Positions 16,978-26,208 of a DNA stretch of 64,000 bases are shown here, piece by piece. Within the stretch, counting starts at the first letter, position 1, and each line of letters begins with the position of its first letter. The notes under the pieces were generated by a model, which was not told where the DNA came from, did not search any database, and saw nothing but the letters and a program-made list of their open reading frames with translations. A program made the position numbers and the translations under genes. Origin of the DNA: Hirschia sp964352025 (lineage in GTDB: Bacteria > Pseudomonadota > Alphaproteobacteria > Caulobacterales > Hyphomonadaceae); NCBI GenBank assembly GCA_964352025.1, contig CAYGPZ010000008.1, forward strand, positions 1-64,000, read 5' to 3'.

Positions 16978-18072
16978 TTACCCGTTTGCGGCTGCATCTG
17001 GGTCTTCTTCTTCGGTAATATTGGCCTGCCCCGCAGCCAACATTTCCTCAGAAATCAATCCCGCATCTTGTCGGATCTTTTCTTCAATTTCCGCAGCAAT
17101 AGCCGGATTACTTTTTAGGAATGTACGTGCATTTTCACGCCCTTGCCCGATACGCTCTGATCCGTAGGAATACCAAGATCCAGCCTTATCAACCACACCA
17201 GCTTTCACACCAAGGTCGATCAGTTCACCTGTTTTGGAGATACCCTCTCCATAAATGATATCAAATTCGACCTGACGGAATGGAGGTGCAACTTTGTTCT
17301 TCACCACTTTCACGCGTGTCTGGTTACCAATCACTTCATCACGGTCTTTCAATGCACCGATGCGGCGAATATCCAAACGTACTGAAGAATAGAATTTGAG
17401 TGCATTACCACCCGTTGTTGTTTCAGGAGACCCGAACATCACACCAATTTTCATACGGATTTGGTTGATGAAGATAACCATACAATTGGATTTAGAGATT
17501 GAGCCCGTCAATTTACGCAGAGCCTGACTCATCAAGCGTGCTTGAAGACCAGGAAGACTATCTCCCATTTCACCTTCAAGTTCTGCGCGCGGAGTAAGTG
17601 CCGCCACAGAGTCAATAACAAGAAGATCAACTGCACCAGAACGCACGAGCGTATCAGCAATTTCAAGAGATTGCTCACCTGTATCTGGCTGTGATACCAA
17701 TAGATCGTTCAGATCAACACCCAGCTTACCAGCATAAACAGGGTCAAGCGCGTGCTCTGCATCAACAAAAGCTGCGACGCCGCCATTTTTCTGAGCTTCA
17801 GCAATACAGTGCAACGCCATTGTTGTTTTACCGGAACTTTCCGGACCATAGATTTCGATAATCCGTCCTTTAGGAAGACCACCTATACCCAAAGCAATAT
17901 CCAACCCCAAAGAGCCAGTTGAGACTGCTTCAACATCCATTGATGCGTTATCGCCTAAACGCATAATAGAGCCCTTACCGAAATTACGTTCGATCTGACC
18001 AAGAGCCGTTTCGAGGGCTTTTTGCTTATCCATTCCGCTATTTTCCACAACTTGCAAAGACGCACGCGCCAT
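16978..18072 (-). CDS. recA: Recombinase A
   Basis: ATP-dependent strand-exchange protein of homologous recombination and co-protease of LexA in the SOS response. From the ATG at 18072 it has 364 residues; AGGAG lies eight bases upstream, whereas the 15-residue extension to 18117 has no such site. Visible motifs: Walker A GPESSGKTT, LLVIDSVAALTPRAELEGEM (Walker B and following loop), and FINQIRMKIGVMFGSPETTT (L2 DNA-binding region). The acidic C-terminus EEEDPDAAANG is typical. An SOS-box-like element lies about 85-110 bases upstream. Confidence 0.98.
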   Translation of the reverse strand: MARASLQVVENSGMDKQKALETALGQIERNFGKGSIMRLGDNASMDVEAVSTGSLGLDIALGIGGLPKGRIIEIYGPESSGKTTMALHCIAEAQKNGGVAAFVDAEHALDPVYAGKLGVDLNDLLVSQPDTGEQSLEIADTLVRSGAVDLLVIDSVAALTPRAELEGEMGDSLPGLQARLMSQALRKLTGSISKSNCMVIFINQIRMKIGVMFGSPETTTGGNALKFYSSVRLDIRRIGALKDRDEVIGNQTRVKVVKNKVAPPFRQVEFDIIYGEGISKTGELIDLGVKAGVVDKAGSWYSYGSERIGQGRENARTFLKSNPAIAAEIEEKIRQDAGLISEEMLAAGQANITEEEDPDAAANG

Positions 18073-18156
18073 ATTTGATTCTCCTATATGTGTCGCACAC
18101 TGATCACTCATGAGCAACGGTTTCCATCACCAGTTCTGAAATTTTTGTACCACAAA

Positions 18157-18181
18157 TGTTCCAAAAGAACAAACCAAGAAT
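18157..18181 (-). promoter_or_regulatory. Candidate LexA/SOS box upstream of recA
   Basis: On the minus strand ATTC-TTGGTTT-GTTC (18181-18167) matches the alphaproteobacterial SOS consensus GTTC-N7-GTTC in seven of eight fixed positions. It overlaps a dyad TGTTC-N5-GAACA at 18157-18171. The distance to the recA start (about 85-110 bases) is suitable for promoter overlap. Recognised by pattern only. Confidence 0.5.
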
Positions 18182-18220
18182 GGAATAAATGTTCTGTTTT
18201 TATTCTCACACACAAAATAT

Positions 18221-18262
18221 AGTAAAAAACAAAAAGCCACCGCCCATATATGGACAGTGGCT
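18221..18262 (-). terminator. Rho-independent terminator of cckA
   Basis: Arms AGCCACCGCCCATA and TATGGACAGTGGCT (18235-18262) pair with two mismatches; on the minus strand they are followed by CTTTTTGTTTTTTAC. Located 27 bases after the cckA stop. Confidence 0.8.
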
Positions 18263-18288
18263 TAAATAAAATCACATTGAAATGAATG

Positions 18289-20910
18289 CTATGCAGCTTC
18301 TACAATGTTCAATTCGTCTTTCACGCGTTCCGCCAATTGACGCAATGTGAAGGGTTTTGGAAGGAAAGAAATCTCTCTTTCTTCATCCAACGTTTTCGCC
18401 AGATCCCGTTCTGCATAACCAGAAATAAACATGACACGCGCACCTGTGAGATAAGGTTTTGCCTCTTTTAAGAGAGCTGGACCATCCATCCCCGGAAGAA
18501 CAACATCAGAAATAAGTAGATCAATCTGTCCTGCATTTTCCTGAATAAGCTCCAGCGCTTCTTCACCGTCAGCTGCTTCAATCACTTGATAGCCAAAGGT
18601 TGAAAGAAGGTGAGATGCCAATCCACGCACAGAGTCTTCATCTTCCACCAGCATGATACGGCCACGACCCGCTAGGTCTTTTGGACGGTTCTTCTCGGCA
18701 ATTTCATTCACCGCGGCTGCTGTTTCTGCTTCGCTGGCAGCACGCTCAGCCGCTTTATCTGCAGCTTCTTTCTCTTCTGGGCGTGCAACATAGGCAGGCA
18801 TGAAGATTTTGAATGTCGTTCCACGGCCTACTTTAGAGACTGGGTACACATAACCGCCAGATTGCTTCACGATACCATATACAGAAGCCAATCCGAGACC
18901 TGTTCCCTCGCCCTGCTTCTTGGTTGTAAAGAATGGCTGGAAGATTTCTTCTACCAATTCTGGTGGAATACCCGTTCCGTTATCGACAACCTCGATAAGA
19001 AGATAGTCACCTTCCTGAACGTGGTTAAATCCATCCTTACGTGCCATAGCCGCATCAGCGCGAGAGGTCTTCACGATCAATTCACCGCTACCATTCTTCT
19101 CAAGCATCGCATCACGCGCATTAGTACACAGATTGGTCAATGCTGTTTCCAACTGACCGCGGTCAGCACGGATTTGCGGCAAATCACGACCGTGCACAAT
19201 ATCAAGCTTGATACGCTCATCGATAATCTGACGCAGCAAGACGTAATAGCTTGATAGCATTTCAGATGGGTCGAGCACTTCTTGACGGAAAGTCTGTTTA
19301 CGAGACCACGCAAGAAGCATAGAGATCATCTCTGCACCACGGGCCGCCAACTCATACATTTGCTTTAAGTCAAAGAATGATGGGTCACCGGGAGGGTGAC
19401 GGATAAGCAATTTATCGGTGTTGAGCATGATACCTTGAAGCAGGTTGTTAAAGTCATGCGCAATACCACCAGCAAGCTGACCGATTGCCTGCATTTTCTC
19501 ACCTTGAGCAAGGCGAAGTTCAAGCGTCTTCTTCTCTGTCGTATCAATCACATAGGCAGCAGCCGGACGTCCGCGACGGTCTAGCGCAATGAAAACATCA
19601 ACAGTTTTCGCATCTTTAGGGTCTTTAATTGTGTCAGAGGCAAGCTTCAACTCGACAGCACCATCTAGCGCTTTTGCTAGCATGGACGCCAAACCTTCTT
19701 CGCCATCTTCTGCAATAAATAGGTCCGCAAATCGAGCACCCGGTTGTGCGCGTGCTTCTGTCATATCACGCAAAGCACGGTTTAAATCCATCATGACAGC
19801 TGTTTCAACGCCATCACCTTCAAGACGCACCACACCAAAAGGTGCATCGGTGAACATCGTGTCGTCACTGACCTGACCAGGAGAAACCAAGCCTTGAACA
19901 GCCATGTCTTCTTTTTCCTGCTTAGGCGGGTTTTCAGCGCTATAGCCTAAGTGCACGACTGAACGCGAAAGAGCATCCGGCCCCTTTCCTGTCCAAGATG
20001 TCGTTAAAAGCGCAGGCAATTCCACACCGTTACGCGAACGCAAAACGACGTCTGCGCGCTGGCTGGCACCACCGCGCGTTTCCTTACGCATCAGCTTCAA
20101 ACCTTCTGGACGCATCAAGTCATCCATACGAAGGCCGCCTAATTCATCAGGCAAGCTCAACATTTTACGTAAACTGGCGTTTACATAAACAACGCGCCCA
20201 TCTCTACGCGCTGAGAAAAAGCCGACGGGAGCGTCTTCTACATACAAGGCTCTTGGATCAACGGCCGAGTTATCGCCATCGCTTCCATCTGTCTTCCTTA
20301 AACGCCATAAAGCCCGAGACGCCCCAACAGCAGAAACATTTGCCGTAAACTGAACAGGCTTATCACTGTCACCAAACATAAGCGCAGGGAGAATTTCTTC
20401 GCGAGAGCCACCTACTTTAACAGATTTAGCAAGACGAAATATCGGAGCCGCCAAGCCCGGATTCGCGCCAAATAATCTATCAACCGTTGGAATTGGACCG
20501 CTTTCACCCATTTCATGGGCTTGCTCTGCCAACTTCCGGTAAGCTGCATTCGCAGTCACCACCGCCCCGCCGCGCTCTGTTACCAAGGCTGGTTCACTCA
20601 GGCTTTCGAGCCATGAAAAACCTTTGACAACTTTTTGAGCCGCTTCTTCTGCAGCACCACGCTCTGGGAAAACACCAAGTTTTCGGCCAGCCCCACGCGT
20701 TACCCATAAAAGAAGTACGGCAGCCAAACTACCAAGCGCAATAAGTAGAACGACAGACGCCATTCCAATCTTCTCACCCCAAGTAAGAGCGACACCTGCC
20801 GCAGCACCTGCGGCAGCCAAACTCAACCAAAATAAGGTCTGTAAAATATCAACCTTCTTCTTTTCAGAAGGTGGTTGTTGGGTTTGTTGGGTTTCATTAA
20901 AATCAGACAT
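18289..20910 (-). CDS. cckA: Hybrid histidine kinase CckA
   Basis: A 873-residue cell-cycle hybrid kinase that in Caulobacterales feeds phosphate through ChpT to CtrA and CpdR. Two membrane helices lie at about residues 28-70. Tandem PAS-like regions follow (about 90-450; VYVNASLRKMLSLPDELGG is one). The HisKA motif GQLAGGIAHDFNNLLQG places the phospho-accepting His at 485; the ATPase domain has VVDNGTGIPPELVEEIFQPF and GTGLGLASVYGIVKQSGG. The C-terminal receiver has LLISDVVLPGMDG with Asp802. It lies 84 bases downstream of flhB on the same strand, the same neighbourhood as in Caulobacter. Confidence 0.95.
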   Translation of the reverse strand: MSDFNETQQTQQPPSEKKKVDILQTLFWLSLAAAGAAAGVALTWGEKIGMASVVLLIALGSLAAVLLLWVTRGAGRKLGVFPERGAAEEAAQKVVKGFSWLESLSEPALVTERGGAVVTANAAYRKLAEQAHEMGESGPIPTVDRLFGANPGLAAPIFRLAKSVKVGGSREEILPALMFGDSDKPVQFTANVSAVGASRALWRLRKTDGSDGDNSAVDPRALYVEDAPVGFFSARRDGRVVYVNASLRKMLSLPDELGGLRMDDLMRPEGLKLMRKETRGGASQRADVVLRSRNGVELPALLTTSWTGKGPDALSRSVVHLGYSAENPPKQEKEDMAVQGLVSPGQVSDDTMFTDAPFGVVRLEGDGVETAVMMDLNRALRDMTEARAQPGARFADLFIAEDGEEGLASMLAKALDGAVELKLASDTIKDPKDAKTVDVFIALDRRGRPAAAYVIDTTEKKTLELRLAQGEKMQAIGQLAGGIAHDFNNLLQGIMLNTDKLLIRHPPGDPSFFDLKQMYELAARGAEMISMLLAWSRKQTFRQEVLDPSEMLSSYYVLLRQIIDERIKLDIVHGRDLPQIRADRGQLETALTNLCTNARDAMLEKNGSGELIVKTSRADAAMARKDGFNHVQEGDYLLIEVVDNGTGIPPELVEEIFQPFFTTKKQGEGTGLGLASVYGIVKQSGGYVYPVSKVGRGTTFKIFMPAYVARPEEKEAADKAAERAASEAETAAAVNEIAEKNRPKDLAGRGRIMLVEDEDSVRGLASHLLSTFGYQVIEAADGEEALELIQENAGQIDLLISDVVLPGMDGPALLKEAKPYLTGARVMFISGYAERDLAKTLDEEREISFLPKPFTLRQLAERVKDELNIVEAA

Positions 20911-20994
20911 GGCGGCTCAATCCGTTATTCAGCGCAACAAGTGAGTCGCGACTAAGACGTAGTATTAGGCATTTTTTGTGGCGATTAACCATAA

Positions 20995-22059
20995 TTATTT
21001 ATTCTTACCAGTTCTCATGACGAAGCCAATGACTTTTGCCACTGCTTCAAAATGTTCTCTCGGGACGATTTGTTCTAATTCTGCTGTTGCAAACAATGCA
21101 CGGGCCAAAGGTGGGCTTTCGACCAATGGCACATCCGCATCCTTGGCCAGTTCACGAATACGCATGGCAACATCATCCACCCCTTTTGCGACACAGATAG
21201 GTGCCGCATCTACCTCGGGATCAAATTTCAGAGCGATTGAGTAGTGAGTCGGGTTTGTGATAACAACTGTCGCTTCTGGGACGGCTGCCATCATGCGTTG
21301 CTGTGACCGTTGCTGGCGTAAGGCTGCCAATTTGGCTTTAACTTGTGGATCACCATCAGTCTGTTTGGTTTCTTGCTTAATGTCTTCACGAGACATCCGC
21401 ATTTTCTTCATGTGATTTTGTTTTTGGAAAATAAAATCAATGGCTGCGATAAAACCGACAACGATTAATGCCGCTATAAACAAGCGACTAGCCTTCTCTT
21501 GCAGCATGAGGGGCAACACTATGATGTCCATCTCACCAACTTTTACCAGCTCATGTCGCGTCGGCCAAACGGCAAACCCAACCGCAACCACAGCCGCAAC
21601 CAACTTCAAAACAGCCTTAAAAAGGTTCATGACACCTTGTGGTCCAAACATTCTTTTTAAGCCGCCAACTGGCGATATTTTGCTCAATTTCGGTTTGAGT
21701 TTTTCAGTCGTCCATAACGGCATGTGTTGAACAATATGCCCGAATATCGCGAAGATAATTATCAACGAAAAGACAATCGCCATCGGTCCCAATAACATGC
21801 CCAGAATCGATGACATCAAACGATGTGCGCCACCGTTAGACAGATTGAAGTCGTGAGGATGATCCAAGAGCATTGTGAGCGGTCCACCAATGCTACCTGC
21901 TAGCGGTTGCGCAGCCGCAATTATTGCAGCACCAGCCATCAGAATGAACCAGACGGGGACATCCTGACTTTTTGCGATATCACCTTTTTTACGTGCGTCA
22001 TCGAGGCGTTTCTGGGTGGGTTCTTCGGTTTTTTGCGAATCATCTTGGTCTTCAGCCAT
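20995..22059 (-). CDS. flhB: Flagellar export protein FlhB
   Basis: Inner-membrane component of the flagellar type III export gate that switches substrate class after self-cleavage. Length 354 is standard. The N-terminus DDSQKTEEPTQKRLDDARKKGDIAKSQD (quoted in part: EEPTQKRLDDARKKG) is characteristic, four membrane helices follow (about 35-60, 90-110, 140-165, 185-210), and the cleavage motif NPTH is at about residue 270 in VVITNPTHYSIALKF. Third gene of fliQ-fliR-flhB; 11 bases after fliR. Confidence 0.97.
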   Translation of the reverse strand: MAEDQDDSQKTEEPTQKRLDDARKKGDIAKSQDVPVWFILMAGAAIIAAAQPLAGSIGGPLTMLLDHPHDFNLSNGGAHRLMSSILGMLLGPMAIVFSLIIIFAIFGHIVQHMPLWTTEKLKPKLSKISPVGGLKRMFGPQGVMNLFKAVLKLVAAVVAVGFAVWPTRHELVKVGEMDIIVLPLMLQEKASRLFIAALIVVGFIAAIDFIFQKQNHMKKMRMSREDIKQETKQTDGDPQVKAKLAALRQQRSQQRMMAAVPEATVVITNPTHYSIALKFDPEVDAAPICVAKGVDDVAMRIRELAKDADVPLVESPPLARALFATAELEQIVPREHFEAVAKVIGFVMRTGKNK

Positions 22060-22070
22060 CTATCCCTCCC

Positions 22071-22826
22071 CTAAAACGGCCCTTCGAGGCGTGCATAGCG
22101 TCCAAGCATATCCAACCAAACCAAAAGCCCACCGCCTAAGATAAAGGTCATAATACTCAAACCCAGCATCACCTGAATCGGCATTGCTATAAAAAAGATC
22201 TGGACTTGCGGGATTAACCTCGAAACCAAACCAATCGCTAAATTAAAGACAAGCGCAACGACTAAAACCGGAGCCGCAATCTGCAATCCCAGCTTAAACG
22301 CAGATGACATCGCGCCTAATTCCCATTGAGCGGCATCACCCACCGGAATTGGATCTCCCGGACGGAATAATTGATAGCTATCGACCGCAGCTTGCAACAT
22401 ATCCCGATGAATGCCTGCAGCCATGATCAAAACAATAGCAGTCATCGACATAAACACACCAAGAATTGCACCTGATGAACCGGCCATAGGGTCAAATTGT
22501 TGCGCCATCGCCAAACCGGACGAAATACCGATTATCTGCCCACCAACTTGAAGCGCGCTCATAAGAATCCGCGCACCCGCACCCATCATGATACCGATGA
22601 GAATCTCGGTAATAATAATGACAACACCATCAGGCAATCTGTCAGGCGGTGGCGGAACTTGATCTACCAAAGTTGGCGCAACAGCCATCGTCGCTAACAA
22701 TGCGGCTGATAATCGAAAAGTCGCAGGAACCGAGCTTTCACCCCACCCCGGAGCCAGCATTAAAACCGCCCCTATGCGACAGAATAGGAGTGCACCAACC
22801 CAGATATATGGCGTGAGTGCGTCCAT
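22071..22826 (-). CDS. fliR: Flagellar export protein FliR
   Basis: Polytopic core component of the flagellar export gate, 251 residues, about the family norm. Six or so hydrophobic helices are visible; typical segments are WVGALLFCRIGAVLMLAPGW near the start, GVVIIITEILIGIMMGAGAR, and GLVSRLIPQVQIFFIAMPIQ near the end. Lies five bases after fliQ and 11 before flhB, consistent with one transcript. Confidence 0.96.
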   Translation of the reverse strand: MDALTPYIWVGALLFCRIGAVLMLAPGWGESSVPATFRLSAALLATMAVAPTLVDQVPPPPDRLPDGVVIIITEILIGIMMGAGARILMSALQVGGQIIGISSGLAMAQQFDPMAGSSGAILGVFMSMTAIVLIMAAGIHRDMLQAAVDSYQLFRPGDPIPVGDAAQWELGAMSSAFKLGLQIAAPVLVVALVFNLAIGLVSRLIPQVQIFFIAMPIQVMLGLSIMTFILGGGLLVWLDMLGRYARLEGPF

Positions 22827-22831
22827 CTACG

Positions 22832-23095
22832 TCAATACCCTGCAATTTTCGCAAAAATAGACTCAGAAAAGTCGCCCAAAGTCGCGCCCATAAGCGGCAT
22901 AAAAAGCAATAAAGTCAAAAAGATAGTTAGAATTTTTGGAACAAAAACCAAAGTCATCTCTTGGACCTGGGTCAATGCCTGCAATAAAGCGATAGCGACA
23001 CCCACAACAAGTCCAGCGACCATTGCTGGTGTGGCCATAGCGACGGTTGCCCATAAAGCATCTCGCCCTAAATCAAGGACCTCAGCACCTGTCAT
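22832..23095 (-). CDS. fliQ: Flagellar export protein FliQ
   Basis: Small two-helix export-gate protein of 87 residues. The first helix is ATVAMATPAMVAGLVVGVAI, the second about residues 50-72, and LLQALTQVQEMTLVFVPKIL between them is the family signature. First gene of the fliQ-fliR-flhB operon. A CtrA-like box lies about 74-88 bases upstream of its start, in agreement with CtrA control of fliQ known in Caulobacter. Confidence 0.96.
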   Translation of the reverse strand: MTGAEVLDLGRDALWATVAMATPAMVAGLVVGVAIALLQALTQVQEMTLVFVPKILTIFLTLLLFMPLMGATLGDFSESIFAKIAGY

Positions 23096-23581
23096 GTTTC
23101 GTATTCCTTAGACGACCCAACATCAGTGCAAGTGTATTTACAATTAAACACAAATTGCATTCTTCACGTTAACTCTTGGTTCAAAAAGGTTAATAAAGTC
23201 CTGATATTTGTGTTTTCAAGGACGTTCCCAACACATAAAAACAGCGATGATCGGGACAGTACAATTTGAAAAAAATGCACTTTAACAAGGCAAATTAACT
23301 TTCTGAATTCAGGCTAAATCTTCGTAATTTGGGACTTTGAAGATTAATTCACCGCAAGTTTTGAAGCCAAAACACCCGCAATCAGCTTCTACTGACACCC
23401 AATGAATACCAAAAGTTAGAATTTATGTGTCGTTTCGCCTTTGATATCGAGAAAGAATTGGGTATTGAATTAACCAACGGTTTATAATTCCGAGCAATCG
23501 GGACAAAAATGAGCAGGCCTTTCCAACCTAAATTGGAAATGGTTTTAGTGGTACGTACGATGACAAGGACGCAGATTTAAC
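23096..23581. other. Divergent intergenic region between fliQ and the acidic protein gene
   Basis: 486 bases without a convincing gene. It is AT-rich with several TTAA half-sites. TTAA-CTCTTGG-TTCA (23169-23183) lies upstream of fliQ and TTAA-CCAACGG-TTTA (23470-23484) upstream of the plus-strand gene; each matches the CtrA consensus TTAA-N7-TTAA at seven of eight positions. A 20-codon ORF at 23424 has no ribosome binding site and is not called. Confidence 0.5.
23169..23183. promoter_or_regulatory. Candidate CtrA box upstream of fliQ
   Basis: TTAA-N7-TTCA, one mismatch to TTAA-N7-TTAA, 74-88 bases upstream of the fliQ start. A further TTAA lies six bases on. Such sites arise by chance in AT-rich DNA; the known CtrA dependence of fliQ in Caulobacter is what favours it. 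Confidence 0.4.
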
Positions 23582-26089
23582 ATGGTTAGAGCCCTGCAAC
23601 TATTATTAGGCCTGATCCTGGCGACAGGTGGAGGTTGGTTCATTTGGTTGCGCAAGGACTCTCCAGGCGGAATTTTCAACGTTACGGATACGGAAACACT
23701 CTGGCTTGTTGCAATGGGTTTAGTTTTAACCTTGCTCGGGTTGGTTTTATTTCTCATGGGCCTGTCCCCTCGCGCAAAAGTCGAACAAATAAATTGGCGC
23801 TACCCTGAACCTGCTCCTGAAGTTGATTTATCTGGTCCAGCTTTCGCAGACACGACTTCATCAGCCGAAGCAGAAACACCAAGCGAAAGACCTAGCTGGC
23901 TGCAATCTGCCGCCGACGACCTTGGCGATTCATCGTCTCAACAGGATAATGATAATAACGGGTTAGGTGTAGCAGCTGCAGGAGCAGCCATCGCAGGCGG
24001 TGCAGCCGTTGCCAGTGCTTTTACAAAATCAGAGACACCAGCTGATACCGGCTCAGATGACCCGCAATATCCGCGTGAAGAATTACCGTTTGAGCGACCA
24101 CGTTTTGGCGCTCGCGATATTGAGGATACATCGGCCGTTTCCCTTGTTGATAACCCACTTTCATTTGATGATCCTACGCCAGTAGAGACAATTGAAGAGC
24201 CGGAAACACCTTCAGTAGAACTGCCATCAACGCCCGAAGAAGAAGAACAAGCCCTAGAGGAAATCAACACAGCGTTAGATAATGAACTCGCCGATGCTGA
24301 TATTGAAGCGCTCGCACTAGAAGCCGCTCAAGCCTCAATGGATGACGGTGACATTGTTGAAACACATGAAGAAAACAATGTTGAGGAGCTCTCAGAAGAA
24401 AATCCTGAACTCCGTGAGAATCCTATTTCCTATTCATCTCAAGAAGATGATGCATTTGAAGCTCAATTAGGCGCGCTATCTCCAACCGCGCAAGCAGAAC
24501 TATCTTCTCAAGATGCAGAAACTCAACCGCAAGAAGCGGAAGTCATTTCCATAAATAGTGGTGAAGAAATTACTGCCTCTGAAATCGATCAATTAGAAGA
24601 AATCGATGCATCATCGGATGTCGAGACTTTAGAGTCAGATATAGAACTGGCCGCAAGTGAATTGGAAACGCCTGAATTAGAAGCGGTGTTAGATACCCCT
24701 GCACTTCCAGAACAAACCGATGTTTTAGAAAATGTTGTTGAAGAAACCGAAACAGCAGTTCCTGTGGTCGAAGAAACAGACGTTCTAGCAGACACACTTT
24801 CGTTAGATGATGCTTCAATTGATCTACCTGAACTCGAAGAGCTTTCTGCCGAAGAATTAGCTTCCGATTCTGCTGAGACCACTCCCCTCGAAAACGTCGA
24901 AGACGTACAAGAGGCTGAAATGGATGCTGATGAGATATCGGCGACTATTGATGAGTTTAATGCTGAAATAGCTGGTATTGCGCCGACAGAAGAATTGGAA
25001 ACGCCTGAGCTAGATACTCCCGAACTGGAAGAAGTAGAGCTTGAAGCTCTGACTTTGCCAGACGCCGACCTTGAAACAGATGAGATTACACAAGAAGTAA
25101 CAGACTCAGAAGAGCCTATTACCGAAACACCTCTAGAAGCAGACAGCTTAGAATCTGAGCCTCTTCCAGAGCTGGATGCAATTGCTGATGTTGAAGAGAT
25201 CATCGAACCTGCTGAGATTACAGAAAACACAATCGATGATATCGACCTAGATGAAAAATTAGAGATTGAAAGTCTTGAAGATGGAGATGTCGATACATCG
25301 CCTGAACCGACCGAATTGGTTGAAAGTGGTTTAGACGACATCGAAGAATTGCCGCCTCTGGAAGTTGAGGAACTCGCCTCAACAAACGATGCAGAAGAAT
25401 TGTTAGCGGCGAGTGAATTACCAGAAATCAATTTGGAAACAGAAGCACCTTCAACTTCAAACGACGACCTGGTTGAAATTGAAGCGTTACCTGAACTTTC
25501 TCAACCAGAAGAATTTGAAGAGCTACCGTCAGATTTGGAATTAGAGCCACTTGAAGAGATTTCATTAGAAAATGATCTTCCTGATCAAGAACTCCCTCAA
25601 CTGGATGATATTGCAACACCTGAACCGTTGGAATTACCAGATGAGGCTCCTGCAATGGCAGCGAGCTCCCGAGGCGGCATGAACATCCAAGACCTCGCGG
25701 CGGCGACAATGTCAGGCCCGACATCTGGCGAAATGATCGCGGATATAGTGCCACCAGCCCCCCTTGAAGCACCGACGGAAATCAACCCGAATGGTGTCGC
25801 GCACCCAAGACTTCAACCTGTTAGAGACGCGCTTGATGCCAACAAATTGGAAGTTGCCGACACATTACTTGCAGATATCAGACGTGATCTCGTCCAAGAA
25901 GGCGATGAGAACACCCCCGAATTGGCTGAGTTAACTGCATTAGCAGGCGACCACGCAGCCGCATCAGGTCGTCCTGGTGGCGCAAAGTGGTTATGGCGTC
26001 TTGCATTGCAAAGATTTGGTGAAGCAGACGCGATAGAAACGCCTGCTGCAAAAGCAGTTTCAGAACGTTTACGTCAGTTTGATAATTAG
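23582..26089 (+). CDS. Large acidic, lysine-poor membrane-anchored protein
   Basis: I do not recognise this 835-residue protein. Two membrane helices are at about 4-23 and 41-62. Residues about 80-740 are low-complexity and dominated by Glu, Asp, Leu, Ser, Thr, Ala and Pro, with recurring short units such as LETPELDTPELEEVELEAL, and almost no Lys or Arg. A distinct C-terminal domain (about 750-835) starts at HPRLQPVRDALDANKLEVAD and contains the well-ordered segment RPGGAKWLWRLALQRFGEAD. It is divergent from fliQ. A polar scaffold, cell-envelope spacer or metal-binding role could fit; none is shown by the sequence. Confidence 0.75.
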   Translation: MVRALQLLLGLILATGGGWFIWLRKDSPGGIFNVTDTETLWLVAMGLVLTLLGLVLFLMGLSPRAKVEQINWRYPEPAPEVDLSGPAFADTTSSAEAETPSERPSWLQSAADDLGDSSSQQDNDNNGLGVAAAGAAIAGGAAVASAFTKSETPADTGSDDPQYPREELPFERPRFGARDIEDTSAVSLVDNPLSFDDPTPVETIEEPETPSVELPSTPEEEEQALEEINTALDNELADADIEALALEAAQASMDDGDIVETHEENNVEELSEENPELRENPISYSSQEDDAFEAQLGALSPTAQAELSSQDAETQPQEAEVISINSGEEITASEIDQLEEIDASSDVETLESDIELAASELETPELEAVLDTPALPEQTDVLENVVEETETAVPVVEETDVLADTLSLDDASIDLPELEELSAEELASDSAETTPLENVEDVQEAEMDADEISATIDEFNAEIAGIAPTEELETPELDTPELEEVELEALTLPDADLETDEITQEVTDSEEPITETPLEADSLESEPLPELDAIADVEEIIEPAEITENTIDDIDLDEKLEIESLEDGDVDTSPEPTELVESGLDDIEELPPLEVEELASTNDAEELLAASELPEINLETEAPSTSNDDLVEIEALPELSQPEEFEELPSDLELEPLEEISLENDLPDQELPQLDDIATPEPLELPDEAPAMAASSRGGMNIQDLAAATMSGPTSGEMIADIVPPAPLEAPTEINPNGVAHPRLQPVRDALDANKLEVADTLLADIRRDLVQEGDENTPELAELTALAGDHAAASGRPGGAKWLWRLALQRFGEADAIETPAAKAVSERLRQFDN

Positions 26090-26118
26090 TAGCGTTAGAT
26101 AAAAATTCCAATGTGTAA

Positions 26119-26155
26119 CCGCCGACCAAGGATAACTTCCTTTGTCGGCGTTATT
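26119..26155 (+). terminator. Probable terminator after the acidic protein gene
   Basis: Arms GCCGACCAAGG (26121-26131) and CCTTTGTCGGC (26139-26149) pair over 11 positions with one mismatch, loop ATAACTT, followed by the moderately T-rich GTTATTACTCTT. Confidence 0.55.
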
Positions 26156-26208
26156 ACTCTTAATCAATACACGGTGACATTTAGAGCGCCGGCGCGGAAG
26201 GAAAGCAA

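Noticed and set aside
18073..18117. 15-codon extension of recA
   Set aside because: ATG 18072 has AGGAG eight bases upstream and begins the family start MARASLQ.
23424..23486. 20-codon ORF upstream of the acidic protein gene
   Set aside because: Very short with no ribosome binding site.
24589..25431. Long antisense Ser-rich ORF
   Set aside because: It is the complement of Glu/Asp/Leu codons in the acidic protein and has no independent signals.
26090..26208. yybP-ykoY manganese riboswitch before the TerC gene
   Set aside because: Only 119 bases, with a terminator of the preceding gene, and none of the conserved riboswitch core was recognised.
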